NCBI RefSeq assembly: GCF_020510445.1
Contig: NZ_JAHBAG010000001.1
Span: 3,944,501-4,008,500, forward strand
Length of the DNA stretch: 64,000 nt
Direction: 5' to 3'
Source: Hydrogenophaga taeniospiralis
GTDB taxonomy: Bacteria; Pseudomonadota; Gammaproteobacteria; Burkholderiales; Burkholderiaceae_C
The position numbers were made by a program, and so were the translations under genes. The notes under the pieces were generated by a model that did no database searches, had not been told where the DNA came from, and saw only the letters and a list, made by a program, of their open reading frames with translations. Positions 31,501 to 39,605 of this stretch are shown here, piece by piece. Positions within the stretch are counted from its first letter, which is position 1; every line of letters starts with the position of its first letter.

Positions 31501-31776
31501 GATCCGGTCGGCCACCTGCTCGGCCACTTGTTCGGCGGTCGCGCCCGGCCAGTAGGCCCGCACCACCATGGCGCGGAAGGTGAACGGAGGGTCCTCGTCC
31601 TGACCGAGCTGGAAGTAGGCCGCCACGCCCAGCAGCATCAGCACGATCATCAGGTAGCGCGTGAAAGCCTGGTGGTCCAGCGCCCACTGCGAGAGGTTGA
31701 AGCGCGACACCCAGGAGGTGGCGCCGTCGGTGGGGTTCGAGAGGTTCGGGGGGATCGTTTGCATGGCGTCGCTCAC
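28591..31776 (-). CDS. RND-family efflux transporter, inner-membrane pump (AcrB/HAE1-like)
   Basis: A 1061-residue resistance-nodulation-division pump. The fold is visible as a first TM helix (FTRYLMIVLMLLGVAAYF), a large periplasmic loop, helices 2-6 with the proton-relay GLLVDDAIIAVEMMVRK in TM4, a second periplasmic loop, and helices 8-12 with RNSVILIDQIEQDRARG. It belongs to the acriflavine/hydrophobe group rather than the metal CusA group. The start GTG at 31776 overlaps the adaptor stop (GTGA); an ATG four codons downstream (31764) is an alternative. No outer-membrane channel gene is adjacent, so it must borrow a TolC-like protein. Substrates are unknown. Confidence 0.94.
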   Translation of the reverse strand: MSDAMQTIPPNLSNPTDGATSWVSRFNLSQWALDHQAFTRYLMIVLMLLGVAAYFQLGQDEDPPFTFRAMVVRAYWPGATAEQVAEQVADRIEKTLQEVPYADKIRSYSKPGEALILFQLKDSSPPVEVQQSWYTARKKVGDMRGSLPQGVVGPFFNDEFGDVFGVIYALQGDGFSPADKKQVADRVRQQLLRVKDVNKVELFGVQDEKLYVEISHQRVATLGLDVQQVLAALGQQNAIESAGTVQAPHDVVQVRVGGAFQSVEQLRAMPIRAANGTQIRLGDIADIRLGYADPAQVMVRHNGQDSIALGISMAKGGDIIALGEALKRVVADIERELPAGMALVQVQDQPSAVTTSVNEFVKVLIEAVAIVLAVSFLALGLHRREGGRGLRRFVLDVRPGLVVFITIPLVLAITFLAMNYWGIGLHKISLGSLIIALGLLVDDAIIAVEMMVRKLEEGYTMARAATFTWDATAMPMLTGTLITATGFLPIGMANSAVGEYTFAIFAVTVIALVISWIVAVMFVPYLGVRLLKVKAHVGPAHEVFDGPFYVRFRALVNWCVQHRWITIGLTIGTFVLGIVGMGQVQQQFFPDSSRPEILVDVWLPEGSSIGTTDEVTRRIEARMASEPGVKSVSIWVGSGVPRFYLPLDQTFPQTNVSQLIVLPQDLKTRERLRQALPALLATEFPEVRGRVKLLPNGPPVPYPVQFRVVGDDPTVLRGLADEVKQAMRDNPHTRGVNDNWNESVKVLRLDVDQAKARALGVSSESIAQASRTILSGSTVGQYRDGDKLIDIVLRQPLHERDAITSLGNAYLPTASGKSIPLLQIARPVFGWEPGVIWRENRDFAITVQSDVAEGLQGATVTAELLPQLKQIGEGWTQRGLNGYRVEVAGAVEESSKGSSSIAAGIPIMLFITFTLLMLQLQSFSRSLLVFLTGPLGMAGVAGALLLLNRPFGFVALLGVIALMGMIQRNSVILIDQIEQDRARGVPAWDAIVEAAVRRARPIVLTAAAAVLAMIPLSRSVFWGPMAVAIMGGLIVATVLTLLALPAMYAAWFRVRREPRPA

Positions 31777-32897
31777 TGGACCCGGGCGCCGGTGAAACGC
31801 GTGACCTTCTGGCCCGGCGACAGCACATGCACACCGGCGGCCACCACCTCGTCGCCCGGCTTCAGGCCAGCGGCGATCACCACGTCGTTGCCATCGGCGC
31901 CGGCCACCTCCACCGGGCGCACCTGCACCGTACTGCTGGCGGTGTCAAACAGCCACACCGCGCTGCCCTGCTTGTCGCCCTCGGTCGAGCGCATCAGCGC
32001 GCTGGTCGGCAGCTTGATGGCCGCCGGCGCGGCGCTCTGCCCGTTGGGGGCCAGCGTCACATGGGCGGTGGCGCCCAGCGGTGCCTGCGCGTCGGCCGGC
32101 AGCGAGAGCTTGACCTGGTAGGTGCGGGTGACCGGGTCGGCACTGGCCGCCACCTCCCGCACCTCGGCGCTGAGCGTGGCGCCGGCCGTGGCCGCAGCAC
32201 CGGCCGATGCGGAGCTCCACAGGCGCACCTGCGCCGTCTGGCCGCTGCGCACCTGCGCCAGTTGGTCTTCGGGCACGGCGAACACCACGTCGCGGGCACC
32301 GTCGCGTGCGATGCGCACCACCGGCGTGCCCGCGGCCACCACCTGGCCCGCCTCGGCCTCCACCGCCACCACCACGCCCGCGCCGTCGGCCAGCAGCCGG
32401 GCGTAACCGGCCTGGTTGCCCTGCACAGCGCCCTGGGCCCGGGCCTGGCGCAGGCTGGCCTCGGCCGCCTGCAGCGTGGCCTGGCGGCGCTCGATTTCCG
32501 CACCGCTCACGAAACCCTGTGCTTTCAGATCGGTGAACCGCTTCAGGTCGGCCGCCGCCAGATCGCGCTGGGTCTGCGCCGCACTCACCTGCGCCTGCGC
32601 GGCCTGGCTGGCCAGCGCCAGGTCGCTCGCATCCAGCTGGGCCAGCAACTGGCCGGCCTGCACCCGTTGCCCGACCTCGGCCGGGCGCTGCACCAGCTTG
32701 CCCCCCACCCGAAAGCCCAGCCGCGACTCCACCCGCGCCTTGACCTCGCCCGCGTACTCGCTGCGGGCGTTCACCGTGCCCACGCTCACGGTCATCAACT
32801 TGACGGAACGCACGGGCGGCTGCGGCGCCTCGGGCCGCGAACAGGCCGACAGCACCAGGGCTGCGGTCACGATGAGAGCAAAGTGCGGTGTTTTCAT
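31773..32897 (-). CDS. Efflux periplasmic adaptor, lipoprotein (RND/MFP)
   Basis: Membrane fusion protein (374 residues) that bridges the RND pump to an outer-membrane channel. Lipoprotein signal peptide with lipobox LSAC (Cys19), then a lipoyl/barrel-hybrid region containing RVGGKLVQRPAEVGQRVQAGQLLAQLD, an alanine-rich coiled-coil hairpin (LALASQAAQAQVSAAQTQRDLAAADLK split), a second lipoyl half GVVVAVEAEAGQVVAAG, and the beta-barrel domain. ATG at 32897. It is upstream of, and overlaps by 4 bp with, the pump gene, so the pair is an operon. An operator-like palindrome precedes it. Confidence 0.92.
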   Translation of the reverse strand: MKTPHFALIVTAALVLSACSRPEAPQPPVRSVKLMTVSVGTVNARSEYAGEVKARVESRLGFRVGGKLVQRPAEVGQRVQAGQLLAQLDASDLALASQAAQAQVSAAQTQRDLAAADLKRFTDLKAQGFVSGAEIERRQATLQAAEASLRQARAQGAVQGNQAGYARLLADGAGVVVAVEAEAGQVVAAGTPVVRIARDGARDVVFAVPEDQLAQVRSGQTAQVRLWSSASAGAAATAGATLSAEVREVAASADPVTRTYQVKLSLPADAQAPLGATAHVTLAPNGQSAAPAAIKLPTSALMRSTEGDKQGSAVWLFDTASSTVQVRPVEVAGADGNDVVIAAGLKPGDEVVAAGVHVLSPGQKVTRFTGARVQ

Positions 32898-32989
32898 GGT
32901 CGGACTGGGCGTACGAGGGTGGAATTGGCCGGCGAACTGCGGGGAAAACGAACAGCCGGATAAACGGCCTGGTCCGGATTCTACTAATG

Positions 32990-33003
32990 ACTGACCGGTT
33001 AGT
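32990..33003. promoter_or_regulatory. TetR-type operator-like palindrome upstream of the efflux operon
   Basis: ACTGACC-GGTTAGT is a 14-bp palindrome with one mismatch pair, and wider ACTAA (32983) / TTAGT (32999) arms flank it. On the minus strand it falls between TTACTA (33005-33000) and TAGAAT (32983-32978), which with a 16-bp spacer make a plausible -35/-10. Repressor binding there would block the pump promoter, as with AcrR/TtgR-type operators. No TetR gene is nearby. Confidence 0.55.
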
Positions 33004-33124
33004 AATAAAAATTGTAGTTCAATGCAGGGGCTCTGCCCTCCGCATCGCGCCCGCCACGATGCCCGAAACGGGTCTTTTGTGGAATAAACCGCTGCTCATC
33101 TCTGCAACGCCGCTGCCCCCACCC

Positions 33125-34054
33125 ATGTCCACGCCCTCCCCGGTCACCCCCACACCCTCCCCGATGCCACCCGCCAGCGAGGCCACCCCACTCACCGCCG
33201 GCGTGGGGCACTACGAGAACTTCCCCGTGGCGTCCTGGCTCTGCCCGCCGCGCCTGCGCCCGGCCGTGATGGCGATCTACCACTTCGCCCGCACGGCCGA
33301 CGACATCGCCGACGAGGGCGATGCCAGCGCCGAGCAGCGCCTGGCCGAGCTGGCGGCGTTCCGGCAGGCGCTCGATGCCTGCCTGGCCGACCCGCCGGGC
33401 GCTCCCACCACCGGGCGCTGGCCCCACATTTTTGGCCCGCTGGGCCAGGCGGCGCGCGAACACGCCCTGCCCGGCGCCCTGCTGCACGACCTGCTCAGCG
33501 CGTTCGAACAGGACGTGCGCCACACCGCCAGCGGCCACCGCTACGCCAGCACCGCCGAGCTGCTCGACTACTGCCGCCTCTCCGCCAACCCGGTGGGCCG
33601 CCTGCTGCTGCACCTCTACGGCATCACCGACGCGGCCTCGCTGCAACACAGCGACCAGATCTGCAGCGCCCTGCAGCTCATCAACTTTTGGCAGGACCTG
33701 AGCGTCGACCTGCCGCGCGCCCGGTATTACCTGCCGGCCGACGCCCTGCAACGCCACGCGCTGGCGATCGAAGACTTCCTGCCCGGCGCACCGGCCCCGG
33801 CAGGCAGCCCCTGCGCGCAGCAGGCCCTGGTCAGCGAACTCTGCGCCCAGGCCCGTGGGCTGATGCAGATGGGCGCCCCGCTGGTGCACCGCGTGCCCGG
33901 GCGCGCCGGCTGGGAACTGCGCCTGGTGGTACAAGGCGGCCTGCGCACGCTCGACGCGATTGCCGAACGGGAGTACCGCAGCTGGCAGACCCGGCCCAAG
34001 CTGGGCAGGTCCGATGTGCCCCGCCTGCTGTGGCGCGCCCTCTGGATGCGGTAA
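33125..34054 (+). CDS. hpnC: Squalene synthase-like protein HpnC (hydroxysqualene synthase)
   Basis: Trans-isoprenyl diphosphate synthase-fold enzyme (309 residues). In the HpnCDE pathway HpnC converts presqualene diphosphate to hydroxysqualene. The first Asp-rich motif is in HFARTADDIADEGD and the second in LINFWQDLSVDLPRARYYLP, both expected for Mg2+-diphosphate binding. ATG at 33125 (MSTPSPVTPTPSP) gives a Pro/Ser/Thr-rich lead of about 25 residues before the conserved HYENFPVASWLCP. It precedes hpnD by 107 bp on the same strand. The call relies on order and motifs. Confidence 0.9.
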   Translation: MSTPSPVTPTPSPMPPASEATPLTAGVGHYENFPVASWLCPPRLRPAVMAIYHFARTADDIADEGDASAEQRLAELAAFRQALDACLADPPGAPTTGRWPHIFGPLGQAAREHALPGALLHDLLSAFEQDVRHTASGHRYASTAELLDYCRLSANPVGRLLLHLYGITDAASLQHSDQICSALQLINFWQDLSVDLPRARYYLPADALQRHALAIEDFLPGAPAPAGSPCAQQALVSELCAQARGLMQMGAPLVHRVPGRAGWELRLVVQGGLRTLDAIAEREYRSWQTRPKLGRSDVPRLLWRALWMR

Positions 34055-34161
34055 GGCAAGAACGGGTCGGTGATCTCGCTGGGGCCTCAACGCAACCCGG
34101 GAGGCGCAAGGCGGGACCGGCGGTGCGCCTGTTTACACTCAGGCAACCTTGCCCCGAGCCC

Positions 34162-35028
34162 ATGACCCCCCAAGACTACGTCCAGCAAAAAGCCGCTGCC
34201 TCGGGCAGCAGCTTTTATTACGCCTTCCTCTTCCTGCCACCGGAGCGGCGCGCCGCGATCACGGCCTTCTACGCCTTCTGCCGCGAGGTAGACGACGTGG
34301 TCGACGAGGTGAGCGACCCGGGCGTGGCGCAGAACAAGCTGGCCTGGTGGCAGCACGAAGTGAACCAGTCCTTTGCGGGCCATGCGCAGCACCCGGTGAT
34401 GCGCGCGCTGATGCCGCAGGCCGCGGACTTCGGCATCGAGGCCCGCCACCTGCTCGCCGTCATCGACGGCTGCCAGATGGACCTGGACCAGAACCGCTAC
34501 CTCGACTTCGCCAACCTGCAGCGCTACTGCCACCTGGTGGCCGGCGTGGTGGGTGAAGTGGCCGCCGGCATCTTCGGCCAGACGCAGGCGCAGACCACCG
34601 ACTATGCGCACCGGCTCGGCCTGGCGTTCCAGCTCACCAACATCATCCGCGACGTGGGCGAAGACGCGGCGCGCGGGCGCATCTACCTGCCGGTCAACGA
34701 ACTGCAACGCTTCGACGTGAAGGCGCACGAGCTGCTCAAGCGCGGCGCCGCGCCCGGCACCGACGTGGCCGACTTCCAGCGGCGCTTTCGCGCGCTGATG
34801 CAGTTCCAGTGCGAACGCGCCCTGAAGACCTACGACGAGGCCCTGGCCCTGCTGCCCGAAGCCGACCGCCGCGCGCAGAAGCCGGGCCTGATGATGGCCA
34901 GCATCTACCGCACCCTGTTGCAAGAGATCGCCGCCGATCCGCTGCTGGTGCTGAGCCAGCGCGTGAGCCTGACGCCCCTGCGCAAGTTCTGGCTGGCGTG
35001 GAAGGTGCAGGCGCTGGGGCGCCTTTGA
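34162..35028 (+). CDS. hpnD: Presqualene diphosphate synthase HpnD
   Basis: A 288-residue squalene/phytoene synthase family enzyme that joins two farnesyl diphosphates to presqualene diphosphate. The first Asp-rich motif is CREVDDVVDEVSD, the second QLTNIIRDVGEDAARGRIYLP, and SSFYYAFLFLPPERR is the family's N-terminal hallmark. ATG at 34162 (MTPQDYVQQKAAAS). Its TGA overlaps the TTG start of hpnE. Position between hpnC and hpnE makes this the middle step-1 enzyme of the set. Confidence 0.93.
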   Translation: MTPQDYVQQKAAASGSSFYYAFLFLPPERRAAITAFYAFCREVDDVVDEVSDPGVAQNKLAWWQHEVNQSFAGHAQHPVMRALMPQAADFGIEARHLLAVIDGCQMDLDQNRYLDFANLQRYCHLVAGVVGEVAAGIFGQTQAQTTDYAHRLGLAFQLTNIIRDVGEDAARGRIYLPVNELQRFDVKAHELLKRGAAPGTDVADFQRRFRALMQFQCERALKTYDEALALLPEADRRAQKPGLMMASIYRTLLQEIAADPLLVLSQRVSLTPLRKFWLAWKVQALGRL

Positions 35029-36401
35029 GCGCACGGCTGGCCATCGTCGGTGCGGGCTGGGCCGGCATGGCGGCGGCCGTGGCCGCCGCCGAGGCGGGCG
35101 TCGACGTGACCGTGTTCGAGGCGACCCGAGCCCTCGGTGGCCGCGCCCGCGCATTGCATGTGCAACGGCCCGACGGCCTGCCGCTCACGCTGGACAACGG
35201 ACAACACATCCTGATCGGCGCCTACAGCGAAACCCTGGCGCTGATGCAGCGCGTGGGCACCGATCTGGCGCAGGCGCTGCTGTGCCTGCCGCTGGCCCTG
35301 CCCTACCCCGACGGCAGTGGTCTGCGGACCCCCGCCTGGGCCGCGCGCTGGCCCGCGCCCTTCGACGCCTTGGCCGCCATCGCCAGCGCGCGCGGCTGGC
35401 GCTGGGGCGAGCGGCTGGCGCTGATCCGCGCCTCGCTGGGCTGGCAGGCCGGGGGGTTCGTCTGCGCGCCCGGGCTGACCGTGGCCGCGCTGTGCGCCCG
35501 GCTGCCCGCGCGCGTGATGGACGAACTGATCGAACCGCTGTGCGTCTCGGCCCTGAACCTGCCGGCCCGCGACGCCAGCGCGCAGGTGTTCCTGCGCGTC
35601 ATGCGCGACGCCCTGTTCGGCCGGGGCTTTGGCGGCTGGGCCGCGTCGAGCCTGCTGCTGCCGCGCACCGATCTCTGCGCCCTGTTTCCGCAGGCCGCCG
35701 CGCGCTGGCTGCAGACACGGCATGCGGCCACCGCCAGGATTGTTGAGGGCGCCCGCGTGTCGGGCCTGCAGCACCAGGCCCCCGGCTGGCGCCTGAGCGG
35801 CCAGCGCCAGGGCGAGGCTTTCGACGAAACTTTTGACCAGGTGATCTGGGCCACCGCCGCCGGCCCGGCCGCGCAGGCCATGGCGCAGACCGCGTCGCAC
35901 ACGCCCGATGCCGACACCGCCGAGCGGCTACGCGCCTGGGCCGGCGAGGCCGCGGCGCTCGACTTCACCGCCATCACCACCGTCTACGCCTGGGCGCCCG
36001 GCGTTCGCCTGGCCGCGCCCATGCTCGCCCTGCGCGCCGAGCCCGACGCCCTGGCGGCTCCGGCGCAATTCGTGTTCGACCGCGGCCAGCTCGCCCCGCA
36101 GGACCCGGCCGCGCAGGGCGTGCTGGCGTTCGTGATCAGCGCCAGCGAGGGCGAGCGCGACGCGCTGCAGGCGCGCGTGTTGCAGCAGGCGACGCGCCAG
36201 CTCGGCCTGGGCGGGCTGCAGCCGATCCGGACCGTGGTGGAAAAACGCGCCACCTTCGCCTGCACCCCCGGCCTGCGGCGCCCGGCGCAGGCCATCGCAC
36301 CGGGCCTGTGGGCGGCGGGCGACTATGTGGACGGGCCGTACCCGGCCACGCTGGAAGGCGCGGTGCGCAGCGGTCTGGCGGCGGTGGCGCGGGTCTGCTG
36401 A
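35025..36401 (+). CDS. hpnE: Hydroxysqualene oxidoreductase / squalene-associated FAD desaturase HpnE
   Basis: FAD-dependent amine oxidase-type protein (458 residues) that, in the HpnCDE route, reduces hydroxysqualene to squalene. Rossmann motif AIVGAGWAGMAAAVAAAEAG begins at residue 5, with the GGRAR motif shortly after and the C-terminal LWAAGDYVDGPYPATLEGAVRSG FAD-binding end (in two halves). I chose the TTG at 35025: it overlaps the hpnD stop as TTGA, and the conserved LAIVGAGWAG starts at the fourth codon, leaving no other start. Translational coupling to hpnD is likely. No squalene-hopene cyclase gene follows. Confidence 0.92.
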   Translation: MSARLAIVGAGWAGMAAAVAAAEAGVDVTVFEATRALGGRARALHVQRPDGLPLTLDNGQHILIGAYSETLALMQRVGTDLAQALLCLPLALPYPDGSGLRTPAWAARWPAPFDALAAIASARGWRWGERLALIRASLGWQAGGFVCAPGLTVAALCARLPARVMDELIEPLCVSALNLPARDASAQVFLRVMRDALFGRGFGGWAASSLLLPRTDLCALFPQAAARWLQTRHAATARIVEGARVSGLQHQAPGWRLSGQRQGEAFDETFDQVIWATAAGPAAQAMAQTASHTPDADTAERLRAWAGEAAALDFTAITTVYAWAPGVRLAAPMLALRAEPDALAAPAQFVFDRGQLAPQDPAAQGVLAFVISASEGERDALQARVLQQATRQLGLGGLQPIRTVVEKRATFACTPGLRRPAQAIAPGLWAAGDYVDGPYPATLEGAVRSGLAAVARVC

Positions 36402-36478
36402 TCCCGGTTTGACGTCCGCGCTTGCGCGGCGCCCCAATCCGCGCATCATGGTCACACCGAACCCAAGGGACCCTGTTC

Positions 36479-38908
36479 ATGAGCACCACCCGCCTTGCCC
36501 CCGAGCAACTGAGCCTGCGCATCGACCCCGCCTCGCTGGGCTTCGACGACACCTCCGCGCTGCCCACCGGCACCCTGCCCTGGATCGGCCAGGAACGCGC
36601 CGAAACCGCCGCGCGCTTCGGCCTGGCGATGGACCAGCCCGACTACAACCTGTTCGTGCTGGGCGAGGTGGGCAGCGGGCGCGCCACGCTGCTGCGGCAG
36701 CTGACGAAGGCGGTGGCCGCCGAGCGCCCGGTGCCGCCCGACCTGTGTTACCTGCACAACTTCGACGCCCCCGAGCGCCCGCGCGCCCTGCGCATGCCCG
36801 CCGGCCAGGGGCGCGAGCTGCGCCAGCTCATGGGCAAGCTCTCGCGCTTCCTGCAGAGCGAGATTCCGCTGCGCCTGAGCAGCGAGGACTTCAAGGCCGA
36901 GAGCGAGCGCATCCAGAACGCCTACCAGGCCGAGGAGGCCAAGGCCTATGCCGAACTCGACGCCTTCGCCGAGGCACGCAGCTTCAACCTGTTTCGCGAG
37001 TCGGGCCACCTGGTCTTCACCCTCATCGGTGAAAAAGGCGCCGCGCTGACCGAAGCCGAGGCCCGCGCGCTCTCCAAGGACCGGCGCGCCGAGATCGACA
37101 AGGCCGAACAGGAGCTGCGCGACGAGATCGCGCGCTTCCTGGAAAAGACCCGCCCCATGCTGCGGGTGATGAACGAGGGCCTGGCCGCGCTGCGCCGCCA
37201 GACCGTCAAGCCCCTGCTCGACCACGAGCTGCAGAACATCCGGGTGAGCCTGAAGAAACAGATCAAGGACTCCGTCAAGCTCGGGAGCTACCTTGACCAG
37301 GTGCAGCACGACGTGCTCGAACACATCGAACTCTTCATCGCGCAGGACAGCGACGACGAGGCTCGCCAGGAAGCGCTGGCCCAGCTGCTGCTGGGCTACC
37401 GCGTCAACCTGGTGGTGGACAACGCCGACCTGTCGGGCGCGCCGGTGATCGCGGAAGACAACCCGGTGTTCCACATGCTCTTTGGCCGCATCGAGTACCA
37501 GGCCGAAGAGGACGTGATGATGACCGACTTCTTCCGCGTGCGCGCGGGCAGCCTGATCCGCGCCCACGGCGGTTTTCTGCTGCTGCACCTGCGCGACCTG
37601 CTGGCCGACGAGCTGGTGTGGGAAAAGCTGCGCCGCTTCATGCGCTCGGGCCGGGTGCAGATCGAGGAGCCCGGCAGCTCGCTGATGCCGATGGCGGCCG
37701 TCTCGCTGCACCCCGAGGCGGTGGACGTGGAGGCCAAGCTGGTCCTGATCGGATCGGTGGACGAGTACTACGCGTTGCAGGAGGCCGATCCCGAATTCGC
37801 GCGCCATTTCCGGGTCAAGGTCGATTTCGCCGAGAGCTTCCCGGCCAGCGACGACACGCGCGCGGCCAGCGCGCTGTTCGTGGCCCACACCTGCCGCAAG
37901 CTCGGCCTGCCCCACCTGTCGGCGCCGGCCGTGGCCCGCCTGATCGAGGACGCCCACCGCCAGGTGGACGACCAGACGCGCCAGAGCGCCATCTTCGCGC
38001 GCACCGAGGCCCTGGTGGCCGAGAGCGCGGGCATGTGCCGCGCGCGCGGCGCCAGCCGGGTCGAGCTGAAGGACGTGGACGCGGCGCTGGACGCGCGGCG
38101 CCAGCGCCACAACTACCCCGAGCAGCGCCTGCGCGAATCCATCGCCGAGGGCGAGCGCCTGATCACGCTGCACGGCGAGCAGGTGGGCCAGATCAACGGC
38201 CTGACCCAGATCGACCTGGGCGACTGGCGCTTTGGCCTGCCGGTGCGCGTGAGCGCGCGCACGCACGCGGGCACGCAGGGCCTGCTCAACATCGAACGCG
38301 AGGTCGAGATGTCGGGCCCCATCCACGACAAGGGTGTGCTGATCCTGCACAGCTACCTCACGGCCCTGTTCGCGCACCTGGCGCCGCTGGCGCTCAACGC
38401 CTCCATCGTGTTCGAGCAGGAGTACCACGGCGTGGAGGGCGACTCGGCCTCGTGCGCCGAGCTGTTCGCCGTGCTCTCGGCGCTCTCGGGTGTGCCGCTC
38501 AACCAGGGCATCGCGGTCACGGGCGCGCTCAACCAGCACGGCGAGGTGCTGCCGGTGGGCGGCATCAACGAAAAGATCGAAGGCTGGTTCCGCGTCTGCG
38601 AAGCCTCGGGCCTGGACGGCCACCAGGGCGTGCTGATGCCCGCGCGCAATCTGCGCCACCTGATGCTGGAGCGCCCCGTGATCGATGCCGTGGAACAGGG
38701 CCGCTTCCACATCCACACCGCCGCCCACCTGAGCGACGGGCTGGAGCTGCTGACCGGCCTGCCCTCGGGCCTGCCGGCGGCGCCCGCGGCAGAGGTGGAC
38801 TACCCGGCCGAGAGCGTGCTCGGGCGGGCGCAGCAGACCCTGCAGGCCTACCGCCGCGCCTGCCAGCGCGCCGGGACGACGGGGCGGTCACGCCGGTCTC
38901 GGCCGTGA
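36479..38908 (+). CDS. Lon-like AAA+ protease (AAA_32 type)
   Basis: An 809-residue ATP-dependent Lon-family protease distinct from LonA. The N-terminal AAA part has the phosphate-binding loop GEVGSGRATLLRQL, where Arg replaces the usual Lys, as in many AAA_32 proteins; a long helical insert follows (about residues 125-290). The C-terminal peptidase domain has the catalytic Ser in EGDSASCAE and the Lys in GGINEKIEGW. No N-terminal LAN domain. ATG at 36479 (MSTTRLAPEQLSL) is chosen over an upstream start inside a low-quality region. Targets are not known; it stands alone after hpnE. Confidence 0.88.
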   Translation: MSTTRLAPEQLSLRIDPASLGFDDTSALPTGTLPWIGQERAETAARFGLAMDQPDYNLFVLGEVGSGRATLLRQLTKAVAAERPVPPDLCYLHNFDAPERPRALRMPAGQGRELRQLMGKLSRFLQSEIPLRLSSEDFKAESERIQNAYQAEEAKAYAELDAFAEARSFNLFRESGHLVFTLIGEKGAALTEAEARALSKDRRAEIDKAEQELRDEIARFLEKTRPMLRVMNEGLAALRRQTVKPLLDHELQNIRVSLKKQIKDSVKLGSYLDQVQHDVLEHIELFIAQDSDDEARQEALAQLLLGYRVNLVVDNADLSGAPVIAEDNPVFHMLFGRIEYQAEEDVMMTDFFRVRAGSLIRAHGGFLLLHLRDLLADELVWEKLRRFMRSGRVQIEEPGSSLMPMAAVSLHPEAVDVEAKLVLIGSVDEYYALQEADPEFARHFRVKVDFAESFPASDDTRAASALFVAHTCRKLGLPHLSAPAVARLIEDAHRQVDDQTRQSAIFARTEALVAESAGMCRARGASRVELKDVDAALDARRQRHNYPEQRLRESIAEGERLITLHGEQVGQINGLTQIDLGDWRFGLPVRVSARTHAGTQGLLNIEREVEMSGPIHDKGVLILHSYLTALFAHLAPLALNASIVFEQEYHGVEGDSASCAELFAVLSALSGVPLNQGIAVTGALNQHGEVLPVGGINEKIEGWFRVCEASGLDGHQGVLMPARNLRHLMLERPVIDAVEQGRFHIHTAAHLSDGLELLTGLPSGLPAAPAAEVDYPAESVLGRAQQTLQAYRRACQRAGTTGRSRRSRP

Positions 38909-38926
38909 CCGGGTCGGCAGGAACCG

Positions 38927-39586
38927 TCAGCCCGCCGCCTTCACCGCCACGTGCGCAGGGCGCTCCACGCAGCGCCGGACCCAGTGGTGCGTGAGCGGGT
39001 GCGCGGCCATGAGTTCGCGCGCCGGCCTGGCCCAGTTCAGCACGCTGGCCACACACAGGTCGGCCACCGTGAAGCGGTCCGCCGCCAGATGGCTTTCGCC
39101 GCGCTCGTGCTGCTGCCGCAGGTGCTGCTCGATCACGCGCAGCGGCACGGTCAGGCGTTTTTCGGCGGCGGCGGCCAGCTCGGGCTTGCGCCGCTCGGCC
39201 GGCATCGCCATGCGGTGCATCAGCACGGTGAGCGCGTCGGCTTCGAGTTCGTTGACGGCCCAGAAGCTCCAGCGCAGCGCCTCGGCGTCTTCGCGCGCGG
39301 TGGCGGGCGTGATGCTGTGGCCGTCGGGCTGGCCGTGGTGGCGCGCGATGTAGAGCGCGCAGGCCATGCTTTCCCAGACCACGATCTCACCGCCCTGCTC
39401 CGGGGGCTGCTGATCGACCACCACCGGGATGTGGCCGTTGGGGTTGAGGGCCAGGAAACCGGGGCTGCGCGTCGCACCGCCCTGGTAGGGCGTGGGCACG
39501 TGGGTGAAGTCCAGGCCGAGTTCGGTCGCGGCCCAGAGCGGGCGCACCGCGCGCGAAGCGGCGATGCCGTGGATGGTGAGGCCCAT
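38927..39586 (-). CDS. Glutathione S-transferase family protein
   Basis: A 219-residue two-domain GST: thioredoxin-like N-domain with SRAVRPLWAATELGLDFTHV and the cis-Pro loop NPNGHIPVVVD, glutathione gamma-glutamyl site VWESMACALYIA, then an all-helical C-domain with FTVADLCVASVLNWA. The exact class (beta or theta-like) and substrate are not clear. ATG at 39586. It is convergent with the Lon-like protease (18-bp gap) and follows the HAD gene by 19 bp on the same strand, so the two are probably co-transcribed. Confidence 0.9.
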   Translation of the reverse strand: MGLTIHGIAASRAVRPLWAATELGLDFTHVPTPYQGGATRSPGFLALNPNGHIPVVVDQQPPEQGGEIVVWESMACALYIARHHGQPDGHSITPATAREDAEALRWSFWAVNELEADALTVLMHRMAMPAERRKPELAAAAEKRLTVPLRVIEQHLRQQHERGESHLAADRFTVADLCVASVLNWARPARELMAAHPLTHHWVRRCVERPAHVAVKAAG

Positions 39587-39605
39587 GGTGAAACGAAGGG
39601 GGAGT

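Noticed and set aside
28195..32121. Very long open frame (about 1300 codons) opposite the RND efflux pump
   Set aside because: Low-complexity Arg/His/Gln-rich product, antisense to a clear RND gene; typical of high-G+C third-position bias.
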